Notes under the pieces: model-generated
Seen by the model: the letters and a program-made list of their open reading frames with translations, nothing else
Database searches by the model: none
What the model was told of the DNA's origin: nothing
Assembly: GCA_034440615.1 (NCBI GenBank)
Contig: JAOTOM010004782.1
Span: 403,201 to 467,200, forward strand
DNA length: 64,000 bases
Origin: Ashinkailepas kermadecensis
Taxonomy: Eukaryota > Arthropoda > Thecostraca > Neolepadidae
Direction: 5' to 3'
Part shown: in pieces, positions 23,120 through 35,793 of the stretch
How positions within the stretch are numbered: position 1 is the stretch's first letter
Layout of the letters: the number at the start of each line of letters is the position of its first letter
Program-made: the position numbers and the translations under genes

Positions 23120-24340
23120 ATATTTGTTCCTAGTGACAAGTCCAAAGGCTACACATTTGCCCCTTCGCAATGTGCATGAACGAATATCCGAGCATTCTAA
23201 GTTGGTACCCGATTTGTTTTCACGGGAAGCAAATATTAGCGTGGTTGTTGACAACACAACTGATCTCTCCTTCGGTGCCCATCGAGTTCAATGTCTAATT
23301 GATATTTAATATGTTGGCAAAATTACCCTTTAGTAAGTTGAAAAAAGAGGCAGCTATCTACACATAAATTCAAAGTTTAAGAAGAGTACCAAGGACGGCC
23401 GCGTAGAAGCTAAAGCTAACGACAACGCACAAAGTTTGAAGTTATCAAATGTACAGATCCTGTGATAATGATTTCGCAGGACCTGCGCCATACGTACTTA
23501 ACGATATTACCTTCTAATCATGTTCTCCCCTGCTATTCCATCGGTGCAATACACGGTGCGCCAGGTACTGAATCGCGTGGGCTGCACCCGGTACATGTAA
23601 ATGCTATACAATATGCATGCACGAGCAATTATTTCTTGCACGCGGCCACAAACGAGCGTGCAGCGCGCAGCACGCCAGCCGCGCCATTAGTGGGGCTTCA
23701 CAGAATCAATGCTGACCTCATTCACTGACCTGTCCGCGCCAGCAGCAAACATTGACGCAACCGTGGGTCAGGATCCCTCCTCCCCCCTGTCACCACCGCC
23801 ACATAAAATAGCGCTTGCTCACCTTTTCCCCAACTTCCGCACCCGACCTGGCAAATTTCTGGCGAATATGGTCAAATTGGCGCCTCTCAGCTCATCGTGA
23901 TCAGAAATTTAGGGTGTGCACAAACGACAATAGTGTTGAAGGTGGGAGATTGCTAGAACAAATAATTCGAAATGTAGTCATGCAATATGCATGGTGGTAT
24001 ACACTATATAAATATGTGCAGTATACAGTGCCAAACGTTCGCGTCACTCGAAATTCAGCACTCGCTCGATGTGGCCCCGTTGGTACCAAGAAGCTACTGC
24101 AAGACCCAGTTGTTCTAATCTAACAACTATTTGGCATCTGTTATTTCACGGAAAGCAATCATTGATGTGTGCTTTGATCCTACAACTCCTCTCTTCCAGT
24201 GTGGTCGTCTGAGTTCAATTTCTAATTTATATTCAGTAACCCTTCAGTGCGTTGTGGAAAGGGAGACGGACACATACACAGAAAAACAGCACATCAATTC
24301 AATATACAGGAGGGTTCCTAAGGACAGCCACGTGGCAGGT
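23120..24340 (+). repeat. Diverged direct repeat pair with R2 copy 2 between
   Basis: 23190-23420 and 24125-24340 align in order (CACGG-AAGCAA-ATT, then GAGTTCAAT-TCTAATT-ATAT, then AGGACGGCCGCGT / AGGACAGCCACGT). Copy 2 of repeat R2 (23504-23640) lies between them. The layout suggests a nested or LTR-like arrangement, but no polymerase or integrase remnant is visible. Confidence 0.5.
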
Positions 24341-26040
24341 TCTCCAGTCCCAGTGACCCTATCGTGTTTGTGGCCGATCTTGGCTGTCGGTGTCGGTGTC
24401 AGTGACTGTTGTCAGTGACCATCAGTGACTGGCGGTGACAGCATCAGCGACGCTTCAGTCTCTTCAGACCGCATAGGTCACTGTTCTCTATCCTCAGTGA
24501 CCATGTGCATGATTGTGATCCTCAGTGGCCGTGTCTGTGACCGCTCCGCTCCTCAGTCTGAAAGACGAGGGGTGCGTTAGTGGCTGGGGAAATACCGTAC
24601 TGACTCTTGGCACCCCGTCACCAGTTCATAAACACTATATCAGAAAATTAATGGTTAACACGGAAATAATGCTACTTTTGATTCACACCGGGCTCACTGC
24701 CCATCTCTGCTAGTGTCACTAAAAAAAACATTTAATTTCCCTACTCTGGAATTTTGTAGTGTACATACTCAAACAGACAAACACATACATCATGAATGTA
24801 TGTGCGTACGCGGCTGAGGTTCGACTCTTCCGCACCCTTGCGGGACAGTCTTGTTCGCTAGGGTGTTGGCACGTGTCACAAAACTCGGTGCTGGAATGAA
24901 ATTATGGTGCCCCGGGGACTTTAAAATGTTCAACAAGATACGCTCTTCGTTTTTATACAATACTCAATTGGTATGAAACGATTAAAATTGTATGGCTGTG
25001 CGATGGCAGCGTTGCCTAGTGGTAAAAGCCGGTAAGAAACAATGCTTTCGCTATCTAGGGTTAAATATAGGCAAGGATGGCATATGCCGCAATCTTTCAG
25101 TCAGATATGGTTAGCAACTATATCAGCAGCAATATCAATACGCAAATTCCTCGTTTCCACTTTATTTCATTCACTTCAGCGCGCCTGGATTCCTAGGAAC
25201 GCGTTTGTCGTGATTCCACTTCCTTCACCTAGCATTAAATTCACTGACATCGCACCCTGACGTGCCTTCATCGTTGTTTCATCGTCACATACGGATTACC
25301 ATCTTGCAAGCTGTATGCTGTATGCCGTATTCTATACATTTATTCGTCTAGATTGTACTTCTACTTCTATTATTCTGTGCCGTCTGATACTCCGCCGTCT
25401 ACACTCCGCCGTCCGTCTCTGGTTTGCCGGCGTGCGCCGACGTGCCGTCGCAACCCAGGACATCATCACCGTACCTGTTTCAAATGGGTATCAGCTCATT
25501 TAGATGAGCAATGGCCTTCCCTGACTCACCAGTGTAATGGGAGACATAGTCAGATCCTGGCTCAGAAACAACGACAGCATGTCCGTCCTGAATGGACGAC
25601 ACCGGCTGTTCTACGAATGTGCTGTCTTTTCTGCAGTCAATATACAGAGCGTATACTCCTGACTAAGGGAACAGATCGTCTCGCCGGCTGGCTTTGCTAA
25701 ATCTCATGGCATTCCATTCTCGCCATATATTTGCGTCGATCAAATATGCCGCATCATGTTCAGTTACATGGCCAATGTAACAGTTATATGCTAGATCTGC
25801 ATGTTCAGTTACATGGCCCAACGAAAATGATTCTTTTCTAGGGAACGAAGACTGCTTTCGGCGCACTTCGCGCGCCGAAAACCTGTGGTTTTCCGTGGTG
25901 AAAATGCCAAAATGTCTTAGCTCATCTGGTGTATTTTTCGGTTGCTAAGAGGGAAAGGCAGACCCCGGGTCACCCTCCTTGGCCACACCCCTGAGTCTGT
26001 GGCACGGCGATCACTTCCCAGCTGCTGCCATCTCCTGGAT
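24341..26040. other. Nothing recognised
   Basis: Unique sequence. GGTTCGACTC at 24818 and GTTGCCTAGTGGTAAAAGC at about 25012 resemble tRNA B- and A-boxes but are in the wrong order and too far apart for one gene. A block CATGTTCAGTTACATGGCC is repeated at 25755 and 25800. Confidence 0.45.
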
Positions 26041-26047
26041 ATGAGCT

Positions 26048-26145
26048 AGCCGATGAAAAATCTGTCGAGGGTCGGACCTGAACCGAAGACCTCCCACACT
26101 CGTAGCAGCCGTAGCAGCTGACTGCGTCACCGAGATGGTTTGGTG
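26048..26145 (-). mobile_element. tRNA-like relic, SINE head candidate
   Basis: On the complement, GGTGACGCAGTCAGCTGCTA resembles an A-box region and GGTTCAGGTCC is a good B-box about 50 bp later. The anticodon arm is not convincing and no body copy was found, so a pseudo-tRNA or SINE remnant is more likely than a working tRNA. Confidence 0.35.
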
Positions 26146-26257
26146 TCATCCTTGATGCTCCGAACCGCCACAGACACCCCTTCAACCAGCCTCACATCCA
26201 TCACTCCGCGAACATCGTTACCATGTCACGTGTCCAACAGTCGGTGGCATGCGCGCC

Positions 26258-26350
26258 TCACGCCCCCCCTCCGCAGGACGGCAGGACAGCTCTGCACGTG
26301 ATCGCAACTGCGTCCGACCCGCGCGCCTCACGCCCCCCCCCCCTCCGCAG
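26258..26350 (+). repeat. 74-bp duplication of acceptor and exon start
   Basis: The pyrimidine tract, CAG and the first 45 or so bases of the exon at 26351 are duplicated upstream. Acceptor copies end at 26276 and 26350. Both are followed by GACGGC-GGACAGC-CTGCACG. The upstream copy has diverged (CTGCACGTGATCGCAACTGC) and lacks the rest of the exon. Confidence 0.9.
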
Positions 26351-26618
26351 GACGGCCGGACAGCCCTGCACGTGAGCGGCGCCGCGTCCGACCCGCGCGC
26401 CATCTACGACCTGCTGGTGAAGGCCGGCGCCGACGAGAGGGTGCGCGACAGGCGCGGCCGGCCGCCGCAGTACTATCTGGACCACCCCGACGACCTGGCG
26501 CTGCCCACCAAGGCCGAGCCGACCCGCAACCGGCACCGCCAGCGCCGTACGCCGCCCAAGGAGCACGTGCGCGGTCGCAAGCGCGAGACCGCTGCCGCCG
26601 CCGGCGCCAGCGCTCAGC
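26351..26618 (+). CDS. Ankyrin exon 2 plus YY cap, module 1
   Basis: An exon of 89 codons plus one base (phase 0 in, phase 1 out; donor GTGAGT at 26619). DGRTALHVSGAASDP and IYDLLVKAGADERVRD form a canonical ankyrin repeat. It is followed in the same exon by the cap RGRPPQYYLDHPDDLAL and a basic linker rich in Arg/Lys (RNRHRQRRTPP, then HVRGRKRETAAAAG). In module 3 the corresponding parts are split (38898 and 40358). It completes the ankyrin repeat begun by exon 6739, 19.4 kb upstream, and its outgoing phase matches exon 29128. Confidence 0.88.
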
Positions 26619-26839
26619 GTGAGTCGTGCTGGAATTCTTTTGACACTCGTCCAGCCACGATACGTACTTGGTGTCGTGGATGTCTATGCTGATCCAGCGG
26701 GCATATATATTGACACTACCATTGGTATGTACATACCAACACGTTCAGGGAACCTGGACAGTTTTGGAGGGGCCATTTGTGGACCGGGCGATTGCCCCTG
26801 TATGATCGACCGTACAATCGACAGCAAAGATAGCGTCTG

Positions 26840-27290
26840 CACCGGAGCCGACACCCACCCCAGGACTGCCCTCGGGGGAGACGCAGAGCCAACATCCGAG
26901 CCCGGACTACACTCGGGGGAGACACAGAGCCGACACCCACCCCGGACTACACTTGGGGGAGACGCAGAGCCGACGGCACCGAAGCCGACATCCACCCCGG
27001 AACTGCCCTCGGGAGAGACGCAGAGCCAACACCCACCCCGGGACTACGCTCGGGGGGCGGGGGGATAGAGTCGACGGCACCAGAGTCGACACCCACCCCG
27101 GGACTCATGCCCGCGGGGAGACACAAAGTCGATGACCAGCCGAGGGACGAGGGGGGGGGATGGGCTGATGACACGGGCTCAAACCGGTGTGTGTGCTGAG
27201 TGTGCACCTGGTACTACTGACATGAGAGGCTGATAACACAGGCTCACCCCTGTGTGTGTGCTGAGTACGCACGTGGCACTACTGACATGA
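26840..27290. repeat. Degenerate minisatellites
   Basis: About six units of 40-50 bp with CGGGGGAGACGCAGAGCC and CACCCACCCCGG-ACTAC (26840-27130), followed by two copies of a 68-bp unit with GGCTGATGACACGGGCTCA (27165-27290). Both are intronic and do not touch an exon. Confidence 0.75.
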
Positions 27291-28900
27291 GCTGACTTCG
27301 TGCAAAATCCCTATCGCATCCTACCACAGCCGACAAATGCTACAACGCAGGCTGCAGTTAGTTTTGTACTGCGCAGCAGCCACCTACAGGACTACGTGTT
27401 ATGCTGCTGCTGTTGCAAGGCGCTATGGAAACGATGTCGATCGGCTCAACGGTGCGTCGGAGGTTCTGTTTGGCCGCGAAGCACGCACTCAACGTGAAAT
27501 TGCACGTCGTTTTCGACTTAATGACGTCTTGCCCACGATAACTGCTTGAGAAACATTGCATTTCGACGTTGAAGACGTACTATTGGTTCCACACAGTTGC
27601 TTTCAAGGAAAACACTACTCCCGAGCATACTAATGTATTGGTCGTATCGTAACACGAAGTGAGAATTAATACCGGTTAATATTAGTTCGCTTTAATTGTC
27701 AAGCACAAATAGTTAAAGTGTGCAATGGTAGTACGATTAACCAACTGCACATGTACAAAAATATAAGTTAATGTATTTTTGGGCGGTTCTTGAGACATCA
27801 TCACCAACAGACACCAGCCTAATAAAAGGTGCAATTACACATAAATGTATACCAGATGATATATATTGGCATTATTCGCCGTGCCTGAAAAAGCACTCCA
27901 AAACTCTATTGTTGTCAAATTTCTGAATAGTTCGCGTTCTGAATACTAACAAAACCTCTACGAACACATAAAAAACAATGCAACAGGCAAGCAGTTATAC
28001 TGTCAATAAGAGCTACAATAAAATACAAAGGTGGTAACAAATGAATTTGAGAGCATGACTATACCATATCACGAATGGCAGTTTCGCAGAAAACGGTGGT
28101 TGACCGCTTGAAGCTTCCTTTCATGTCATTATATACATCATTAGCCAGCGATAAAGCTAAACAGGAGCTGAAAACGCACGGACCGCGAATAAAAATGATG
28201 GCAGATACACTACTCACTCTACCAGAGGGAAAGCCCTGTCAGCGATTCTTGATTCTTGATTCACCTAGCCAGCGCGTGCAACCCGAAATACCGTGTAGGA
28301 TGCGAGGAGTCGATACAACCATGTGCCACCTTGTGCATTAAGAAAAATCAATCTTTGCAAGCTTATTTGGGAGAGACGGTTGAGCAAAAACTTACAATGG
28401 CGGTTGAAGCGGTTGAACCTTGAAACGGTTGAGCAAAAACTTACAATCAAGGCAGGGGCCTACAGGCCCCTTGTGTGTTTTTGTTGGCGAACCACAAATA
28501 CAATTTGGCTGGATTTTTTTTGGATCGAAGAGGTGACAGATCTGATTTTTGGATCTGACGGCAGCAGCCCAGATACGACATTCCTCAGTACGGAAAAGTA
28601 TGGATAATATGTGAAACATTAATGCTATATCACATGCAATATCGCTGGATGTGAATGCATGGCTGGCAGTGTGACATTTCCATATCGAAACACTGCTACG
28701 TAAATGCGTGCAATGATGTACTCGTACTTTGCTTTTGGCGTAGTTTTAATATTGGACATTAGTTAGGAAGATGGCACAAAGCGGTGCAATCCCAACCAAC
28801 TGGCTTTAGTTGGTCGAACTGCTCGACAAACCTGGTCGCTGCCGGAGTATGACGTCACTTATCACTTACTGTCTGATCTAGGATCAGCTGGACCTGACCT
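27291..28900. other. Nothing recognised
   Basis: Mostly unique AT-rich sequence. An open frame at 27337-27549 (YAAAVARRYGNDVDRLNGAS) has coding-like composition but no splice sites I trust and no family. A short direct repeat, GGTTGAGCAAAAACTTACAA, is at 28378 and 28429. Confidence 0.4.
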
Positions 28901-28924
28901 GGCCTGGCCTGACCTGACTTGAAT

Positions 28925-29127
28925 GTGACGTGACGCCTCGTCATCGCCGCCAGCATCGGATCGTGATCCCGCCGTGATCTGACCTGACCGGACCAGACCT
29001 GACCTGAACTGACGTGCGTGACGCCTCTGCAGCGGCCGGATCGGGTTCGATACCGCTCGCTAGCATCAGACTCACAATCCACAGCCGTGACCTGACCTGA
29101 CCTGAACTGAACGTGACGCCTCCGCAG
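28925..29127 (+). repeat. Diverged duplication of acceptor and exon start, 2-3 copies
   Basis: The segment GACGCCTCTGCAG (ending 29032) to about 29095 is a diverged copy, 95 bp upstream, of the real acceptor GACGCCTCCGCAG (ending 29127) and the first 60 or so bases of the exon (GCATCAG, ATCCACA-CCGTGACCTG). A third, poorer copy lies around 28930-28985. It is embedded in CTGACCTGA-type short repeats. Confidence 0.75.
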
Positions 29128-29297
29128 AGGTCGGGTCGGGCCCGGTGCCGCACGCCAGCATCAGGATCATGATCCACAACCGTGACCTGGAGAAGCTGGA
29201 GCGGGTGGTGCTCGACGGCCACGGCGAGCAGCTGCTCAGCGAAACGGCGAGCTCAGGGCGCGTCAACAAGTTCCTGGCCGCCGTCCGACCGATGATG
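29128..29297 (+). CDS. GHG-type helical exon, module 2
   Basis: The exon starts with two bases of a split codon (matching the phase-1 end of 26351-26618) and ends in phase 0 at GTGAGT 29298. It has 56 codons. Residues IMIHNRDLEKLERVVLDGHG, then EQLLSETASSGRVNKFLAAV, align with exons 1927 and 36222, including the invariant D-L-E/D-K-L-E and G-H-G. It begins the second ankyrin module. Confidence 0.85.
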
Positions 29298-30314
29298 GTG
29301 AGTTCGAGCCCGAGAGCTCACCCATGTTATTTACTTCTCACAAAAAAATCAGCATGCGCAATGTGCCGCGAAAGCTGCATTGGATGTTGTAAGTGCAGCG
29401 ATGTCATTTTCCGGCATCTGTGTGTCCGAACACCCCCCCCAAACAAAAAACACTCTCTCTCCCCTCTCCCCTCCCCCACCCACCCACATTTAATCAAGTC
29501 GGTTGTTGGTTGTCTTAAATACGCACTGAGCGTTTGATAATTGCATGTTTGTATTCTTAAAACATCTTATGTGAATTGGACAGACGTCAGATCTACATGG
29601 GTTCTTGACAATAACGTAGTTGGTTACCTGAGAAGAGGAACCTCCGGGCCATTCCTCTACTTGTAGCTGCCTGTGCGTATGCATAGATGTTTCAAAGTAA
29701 TTGAGATTATTATTGCGCCCATTCGTTTTTGTTTGCTTGTTTGTTTATTGGATGATTCACGACGCTCTGCGTGTACCATCGCGGCCAATGGCACTACCCA
29801 CACTGCCCAGCCGGTGGGCCATCGGATTGGGAATGGTTCCGAATGGTGCGAGTGTTGAAATCGGGACCTTCGTATTCAGAGTTCAGCATTCTAAGTACTC
29901 CGCCACCCCCGCCCCTTTCGTTTCTTCTTCTTCATAGCGTGTTTGAATGACCACCTGGTTACTCGCGAATTATGGTGTCCTGACAAGAAGTCGAAATAAA
30001 AAATTGCTTATCAATTTGAGATGGCCGATATCGCAAAAAAGCCTAGGTTTGGTTGTGCTGTTGCATACATGCAGATGTGGGATAAGTTTTAATAATCACT
30101 TTATCGTACTTGGCACGAAATATACAACTTTCCAGTTTCTGCACCAATTCCATTTGTTTGCAGTACAAGTCTGAGTGCAGAACATGTGCAGTACCCAGAC
30201 TGGACACATCGAATTGGCATCTGTTGGTTGGCACATACCAGGGCCACTGTCCGATTGTGCAAGCGCGTGCCAACAGCTGGCTGTTGCGTTCGCTGACCGT
30301 CCACTTTGCGTCAG
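29298..30314. other. Intron, nothing recognised
   Basis: A C-rich run and CCCACCCACCC at 29430-29490. Otherwise unique sequence with no second exon or element. Confidence 0.5.
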
Positions 30315-30440
30315 GTTCGGATCCGTGAGCTTCACTCATCAGCAATCGCCGGTGACCTCGACAAGATTGAGGCGATGACCGAGGGCCAGCGCAGTCTTCT
30401 GACCTCGAAGGACCAGCGTGGACTTACCATTCTGCACAAG
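30315..30440 (+). CDS. Ankyrin exon 1a, module 2
   Basis: A 42-codon exon, phase 0/0, between TTTGCGTCAG and a weak donor GTTTGC at 30441. It encodes RIRELHSSAIAGDLDKIEAM, then SKDQRGLTILHK: a helical pair plus the first half of an ankyrin repeat. The second half (TAYLGHEDVVEYML) opens the next exon at 31729, so an intron splits this repeat. In modules 1 and 3 that repeat is not split. Base composition is less GC-rich than in neighbouring exons. Confidence 0.8.
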
Positions 30441-31728
30441 GTTTGCTTGGATTGACAATTGAGAATGTCGAGTGTCATTGCGGCCAGTCCGGTGGCGTAT
30501 TTAGAAGATGAGTTTGATCGTGCCAATTTGCCGCCTTCCAAAAGCTCCTTTTTCTGTTCTGTGGCAAAAAAGCCGCACAATCTTATAATTTGTTGATTTG
30601 CTGTGCCCCTTTTGTAGTTTCCATGTTTAAAAATAAATAAATACGCCACTGCTTAATGCTCTTTTGGATCCTTATGTGAAAGTGCTCCTCAACAATGTCG
30701 TTTTTTTCGGACAGCAGCCAGGTTATCACGCTTGAATTTCATTAGCATTTCCTTACACGCGCCGAGTTGGTATAAAAATAAATGCCTGTTTAAGTGGAAG
30801 TTTATGGAAAGTACTCGACCGGTCCAGCAATAGCGGCCTAGTTGATGGACTACAAATGCATTGGAAGGGCCGACATCCGAGGCTCCATGCCAAAATTAGT
30901 CATTCTTCCACGGGCCTGGTCGAGCATTGGAGGGACTCGAGTCCCTCCAGAAAGATCGGCACCTCAACGCTCCTATGCGCGACTGTTTTCACTTTATGCC
31001 AACTAGCGTTGCTATCGTTTCGTTCGTTAAATGACTTTTGCGCCGTCTATCAGCTGTTGCGCGTCAGAGGCCTGACCAGTGGCATCCACTTCCAGTGAAA
31101 ATGATCATTTAAATTGTCGTAGTTTAGTTTGACTAGCTTCCTATTTACTAGTCAGGCCGGATATTGTACTGTGCCAATATTCATGCCAATATTTTTTAGG
31201 GTGGCAACTTCAGTACATATTGCTTCGTTGCCTGGATTAATTTTCTGAATCCAAGTCAAAACTTTCAAACTACGGCTACACAGCTGAATGGCTCCCTCTA
31301 ACTATAGGTAGATCTCTCACTATGCATTCATTGTATTACAGAAGAGAGTGAACCGAGCATTTAGCCAATTTATATTTCTGGTCTACAGTTGGATTGACAT
31401 GATTTTAGTTTTACTTTGTTGGCTTACTCTTGACCATTTGCTATGATAAGGCTTGTAGTCCATTGTCCTTCGGTTCATTTTTAGCGATCGTTTAGGCTGC
31501 GACTGAAGTGCAGTGTGTGATCAGCACGCGGCATCCGGTGGTGTCAGGCGATGTCGGAACGTGTCCAACTGTGTCAAGTGTCAGCCGGCATGATAACACG
31601 TGAAAAAGTTCCGGGCCAAGTCAGACCATACCGGACAACGTCCGGCACTGCTAAAGCCGTCATGCAACACCATAACGTGCCGTGCGATGTCAGAGCGCGT
31701 CCGACCGCCGGACCGCGACGTGCCGCAG
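30441..31728. other. Intron, nothing recognised
   Basis: Unique AT-rich DNA. Some GC-rich sequence near 31560-31700 is open in two frames but has no counterpart among the modules. Confidence 0.5.
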
Positions 31729-31908
31729 ACGGCCTATCTGGGTCACGAGGACGTGGTGGAGTACATGCTGAGCGTGGTGCGCGATCTGAAGGACGAGCCG
31801 GACAACGACGGCCGCACGCCGCTCTTCTACGCCGCCGTCGGCGAGCGGGACACCTCCGTCTTCGACACGCTGGTGCGAGCCGGCGCCGACGACGGCAGGG
31901 TCGACAAG
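31729..31908 (+). CDS. Ankyrin exon 1b/2, module 2
   Basis: A 60-codon exon, phase 0/0, after GACGTGCCGCAG and before GTGAGG at 31909. TAYLGHEDVVEYMLSVVRD completes the ankyrin repeat of exon 30315 (G-L-T-I-L-H-K joins to T-A-Y-L-G-H). NDGRTPLFYAAVGERD, then FDTLVRAGADDGRVDK, is the second ankyrin repeat with the expected G-R-T-P-L and A-G-A-D motifs. It is the counterpart of exon 44476 in module 4. Confidence 0.9.
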
Positions 31909-32110
31909 GTGAGGTCGCCCGGCTGACCGTGTATCCAGCCGGAGCACCCCGGCACGATATAATGCTAGTCGTGGCATATGTCGGCTGACCATCTATCCCA
32001 GTCACGCGGCTGACCGTTTATCCAGCCGGAGCACCCAGGCACGATATAATGCTTATAATGCTAGCCGTGGCATATGTCGGCTGACCATCTATCCCAGTCA
32101 CGCAGCTGAC
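31909..32110 (+). repeat. Tandem duplication of about 91 bp after donor
   Basis: The block GGCTGACCGT-TATCCAGCCG to CATCTATCCCAGTCACGC occurs twice (31920 and 32009) just downstream of the donor. It does not contain the exon end. The remaining intron to 34129 contains a diverged tandem pair ending in CTGGTTCCGCCACT (32785-32885) and no gene. Confidence 0.7.
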
Positions 32111-34129
32111 TGAGGTCACGTCCGACACAGTCGACAGGTTGAGTCACGTGGTCGGCACGTAGGTGAGGTCACGTGGGGTCGTCGCGTGTCACGTGGCCAG
32201 TTAAGGCGGGCCGGGACGCCGGCTTGTAACCTTATTGCGGTAATGCTCTTTTACACCAAAGTCTGTATGGGGAGCGCATTCCGCCTTTCCTAAGTGCTCG
32301 GAACTTATCGGGCCGATTGCCAAGCTGAACAGCTGAGACGAATTCTACTGGTCTAATCTACATTTTTAGAAGGTTCAAATATCTCAAGTTTCGCAATCGC
32401 AAAATCCGGAGGTAAAAATGGATGGAAATCCATGAAAATCACTTCCGACTGTGTTTTTATTTTGCACAAATGAAATTGTGCATGGTTGGGCATCAGTCAT
32501 CCTTATTGGACCGAACACTACTTGATGTTCATGCACGTACATGTAAAGCAGTCAGCGGCGTAACCAGGTGCCTGAGGAGGGGTGGGTACAATTTGTTATT
32601 TGTGGCTGGTTTTTCTTCGCGGTCAGTGCCACAGATGCCTATTATATTGTAATTATGACATAATGTCAATACATACCGTGAGTTGCTTGTCCAGAGGCAT
32701 CGCCAGGAAATATGATAGGGAGGATCCTGAGAGGCCTGTGTGGGAAGGCTGCTACATTTATTGGCCATTATAAAAAAGCTTCTGGTTCTCTGGTTCCGCC
32801 ACTTCGTGCGATTCATTATAATGTTATTGGCCATTAGGAACATCTCCTGGCTCCCTGGTTCCGCCACTGCGTGTGATTCATCATAATAGTTGGTACTGAA
32901 TTAACTCCTCCTTGATCCACCATTGGCAACGTGTTACCCTCGCTGCGCCATTACCAGTCGTCGCTTGGGTAGGGCATGTCCTGAATACCTCTTGTCATCT
33001 CCTGGACCTGTCGTTTTAGACGAAATTCTGCACTAACATTGCATTTTCTGTAAATATGCGAACGTTTCATCAGATGGATATTGTCTGATGCAGACCAGAG
33101 ATGAATGTTAACTGTTCAAATCGAATGAGTTTTGCGAAATCGTTACTGTCGGATGTGCCACACAATATTCGATCGTGGAACCACCTCTGATGCATTAACG
33201 AAATTAGTTTTTTTTTCTACAAAGTGAACAACAATAGGACAGGTCGCCGAATGTCATGCTCATATTAAAAAGGGTACGTATCGGCCGGAGAAAATCCATA
33301 GGGGGGCCTGCCTGATCCTCCCCTTCCTACCGGGGTATGGATTATCGGGCGGGTCGAAAAGAAAGCGATGTTACGTTGGCAGCTGATAACTGCATACCGC
33401 AGTTCACATGTAATGATCCACAGCTCACTTCACATGCGTATTTGGCATTGTTGATCCAGTATTCATAACAATCCGCACATGCTGCCCCGCAACACACTAT
33501 ATCCTGGCATACTGTCCCGCAACACACCAAAAATTGTGCGCAATGTTTTCAAAGTTCAATCTGGTGGTAAACCCTCCGCAACCCTCCGCAACCCTCCGCA
33601 AAGCTTAAACTGACGACTTTCTATCGTGTGGTCTATAAATATAGATGCCCCGACGACGACTGCAGACTTCGCAACAACTCGAACTGCATCGGTGTCGCTT
33701 ATTACCACACTCGCTCGACGCCTGGCTGATGGTCCTCGACGCTCGCGCACCTGAGAGATAGTACTCTTAACCAAACAATATTTATTTCAAGCGCACAACC
33801 AATAAATAACAAGACAAGACCCCACCAGCAGCACTATCGTCAGAAGAAGAAATAAATACTGAAGAAAGGTATATCATCGAAGCCCTGCTCATAAGGGATG
33901 ACAATCCAGCATTAAGTAGGCAAACGAACTATTCGCATTCTACAATTGTTTGCAAATGGAAACCCATCCCGATAGGACATTCACAAAACACGAGAGTCGT
34001 GTAAACAAAAGTACCTCAGTGGCACGCAACGCGTGAACCCTGGCTGAGTCAACTTTGCAAGGGCATCGCTCGTGTCTTCCCGCCATTTGCTTCAAACCCC
34101 GCTTACCAACGCCGGTCCTCCCGCCGCAG
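32111..34129. other. Intron, nothing recognised
   Basis: Unique sequence. CTGGTTCCGCCACT also occurs at 59143, which suggests fragments of one interspersed repeat. CCCTCCGCAA is repeated three times near 33575. Confidence 0.45.
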
Positions 34130-34324
34130 AAGAGGAAAACCGCCGCCTACTACCGGAAGCACAAGCAGGAGCTACCTGTGCAGCACGTGTACCACCTGCC
34201 GGACGCTCCACGCAACTCGGGCGACTCACTGGGCGTGCCCGAGGCGCCGAGCCGACGCCGTTCGTTCAGTCGCGACGCGAACCAGCCGGCGGGCGCCAAC
34301 AGGTCCAGCAGCCGCCGGGACAGG
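34130..34324 (+). CDS. YY cap and basic linker exon, module 2
   Basis: A 65-codon exon, phase 0/0, after CCCGCCGCAG and before GTGAGG at 34325. It starts KRKTAAYYRKHKQELPV, the module-2 version of the RGxTxxYYLxH cap, followed by a Ser/Arg/Pro linker (EAPSRRRSFSRDANQPAG, NRSSSRRDR) that looks phosphorylatable and disordered. Unlike the other caps it ends in phase 0, which fits the phase-0 start of exon 36222. The open frame runs on into the following array and then switches frame, so I place the end at the first donor. Confidence 0.78.
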
Positions 34325-35093
34325 GTGAGGCTGCGCTGCACGGAGGGGCAGAGGTCCGCCAACAGGTCCAGCAGCCGCCGGGACAGGGTGAGGATGCGCT
34401 GCACGGAGGGGCAGAGGTCCGCCAACAGGTCCAGCAGCCGCCGGAACAGGGTGAGGACTGCGCTGAACGGTGGGGTGGGGCAGAGGCCCGCCAACAGGTC
34501 CAGCAGCCGCCGGAACAGGGTGAGGACGCGCTGCACAGGGGGTGGGGCAGAGGCCCGCCAACAGGTCCAGCAGCCGCCGGGACAGGGTGAGGACGCGCTG
34601 AACAGGTGGTGGGGCAGAGGCCCGCCAACAGGTCCAGCAGCCGCCGGGACAGGAGTGAGGACGCGCTGCACAGGGGGTGGGGCAGAGGCCCGCCAACAGG
34701 TCCAGCAGCCGCTGGAACAGGGTGAGGACGTGCTGCACAGGGAGGGGGGAGGGCAGAGGCCCGCCAACAGGTCCAGCAGCCGCCGGGACAGGGTGAGGAC
34801 GCGCTGCACGGAGGGGCAGAGGTCCGCCAACAGGTCCAGCAGCCGCTGGAACAGGGTGAGGACGTGCTGCACAGGGGAGGGGGAGGGCAGAGGCCCGCCA
34901 ACAGGTCCAGCAGCCGCTGGGACAGGGTGGGGGCCCCCCCGGGGCAGAGGTCCGCCAACAGGTCCAGCAGCCGCTGGGACAGGGTGAGGCTGCGCTGTGC
35001 TGGGGTGGGGGCAGAGGCCCGCCAACAGGTCCAGCAGCCGCCGGGACAGGGTGAGGCTGCGCTGTGCTGGGGTGGGGGCAGATGCCCGCCAGC
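34295..35093 (+). repeat. 63-71-bp minisatellite repeating exon end plus donor
   Basis: About thirteen units contain the exon end GCCAACAGGTCCAGCAGCC, then GCCGGGACAGG and the donor GTGAGG. The first units are 63 bp apart (34295, 34358, 34421), later ones longer. The first three are in frame with the exon, so use of a later donor would add 21-residue Arg/Ser-rich repeats. Confidence 0.92.
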
Positions 35094-35379
35094 TCACCAG
35101 CCAGGCTATGTGGCTGGGGTAAAGGAGTGGAACAGGCTAGATGCAAAACATGGCAAAGCGTATGCTGAATATGAATTATAAACACTTGGTGAAGCATTTT
35201 CCCCAGCTCAACTTCAAACAAACACTGACACGGCATGTTCAGTGGCACACTATACTCTGAACTCTCCGATGCTTCTCACCCCGTTTTGTTCATACCTGAT
35301 AACCTTTCGTATATCTAGCTCTACATCTGGCACTTTGCTGAAATGAAATCGGAACGCTGTATCTATCTATATATCTATC

Positions 35380-35793
<414 letters not shown>

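Noticed and set aside
34150..35248. Minus-strand frames rich in Pro/Ala/Gly
   Set aside because: Antisense of the donor-containing minisatellite after exon 34130.
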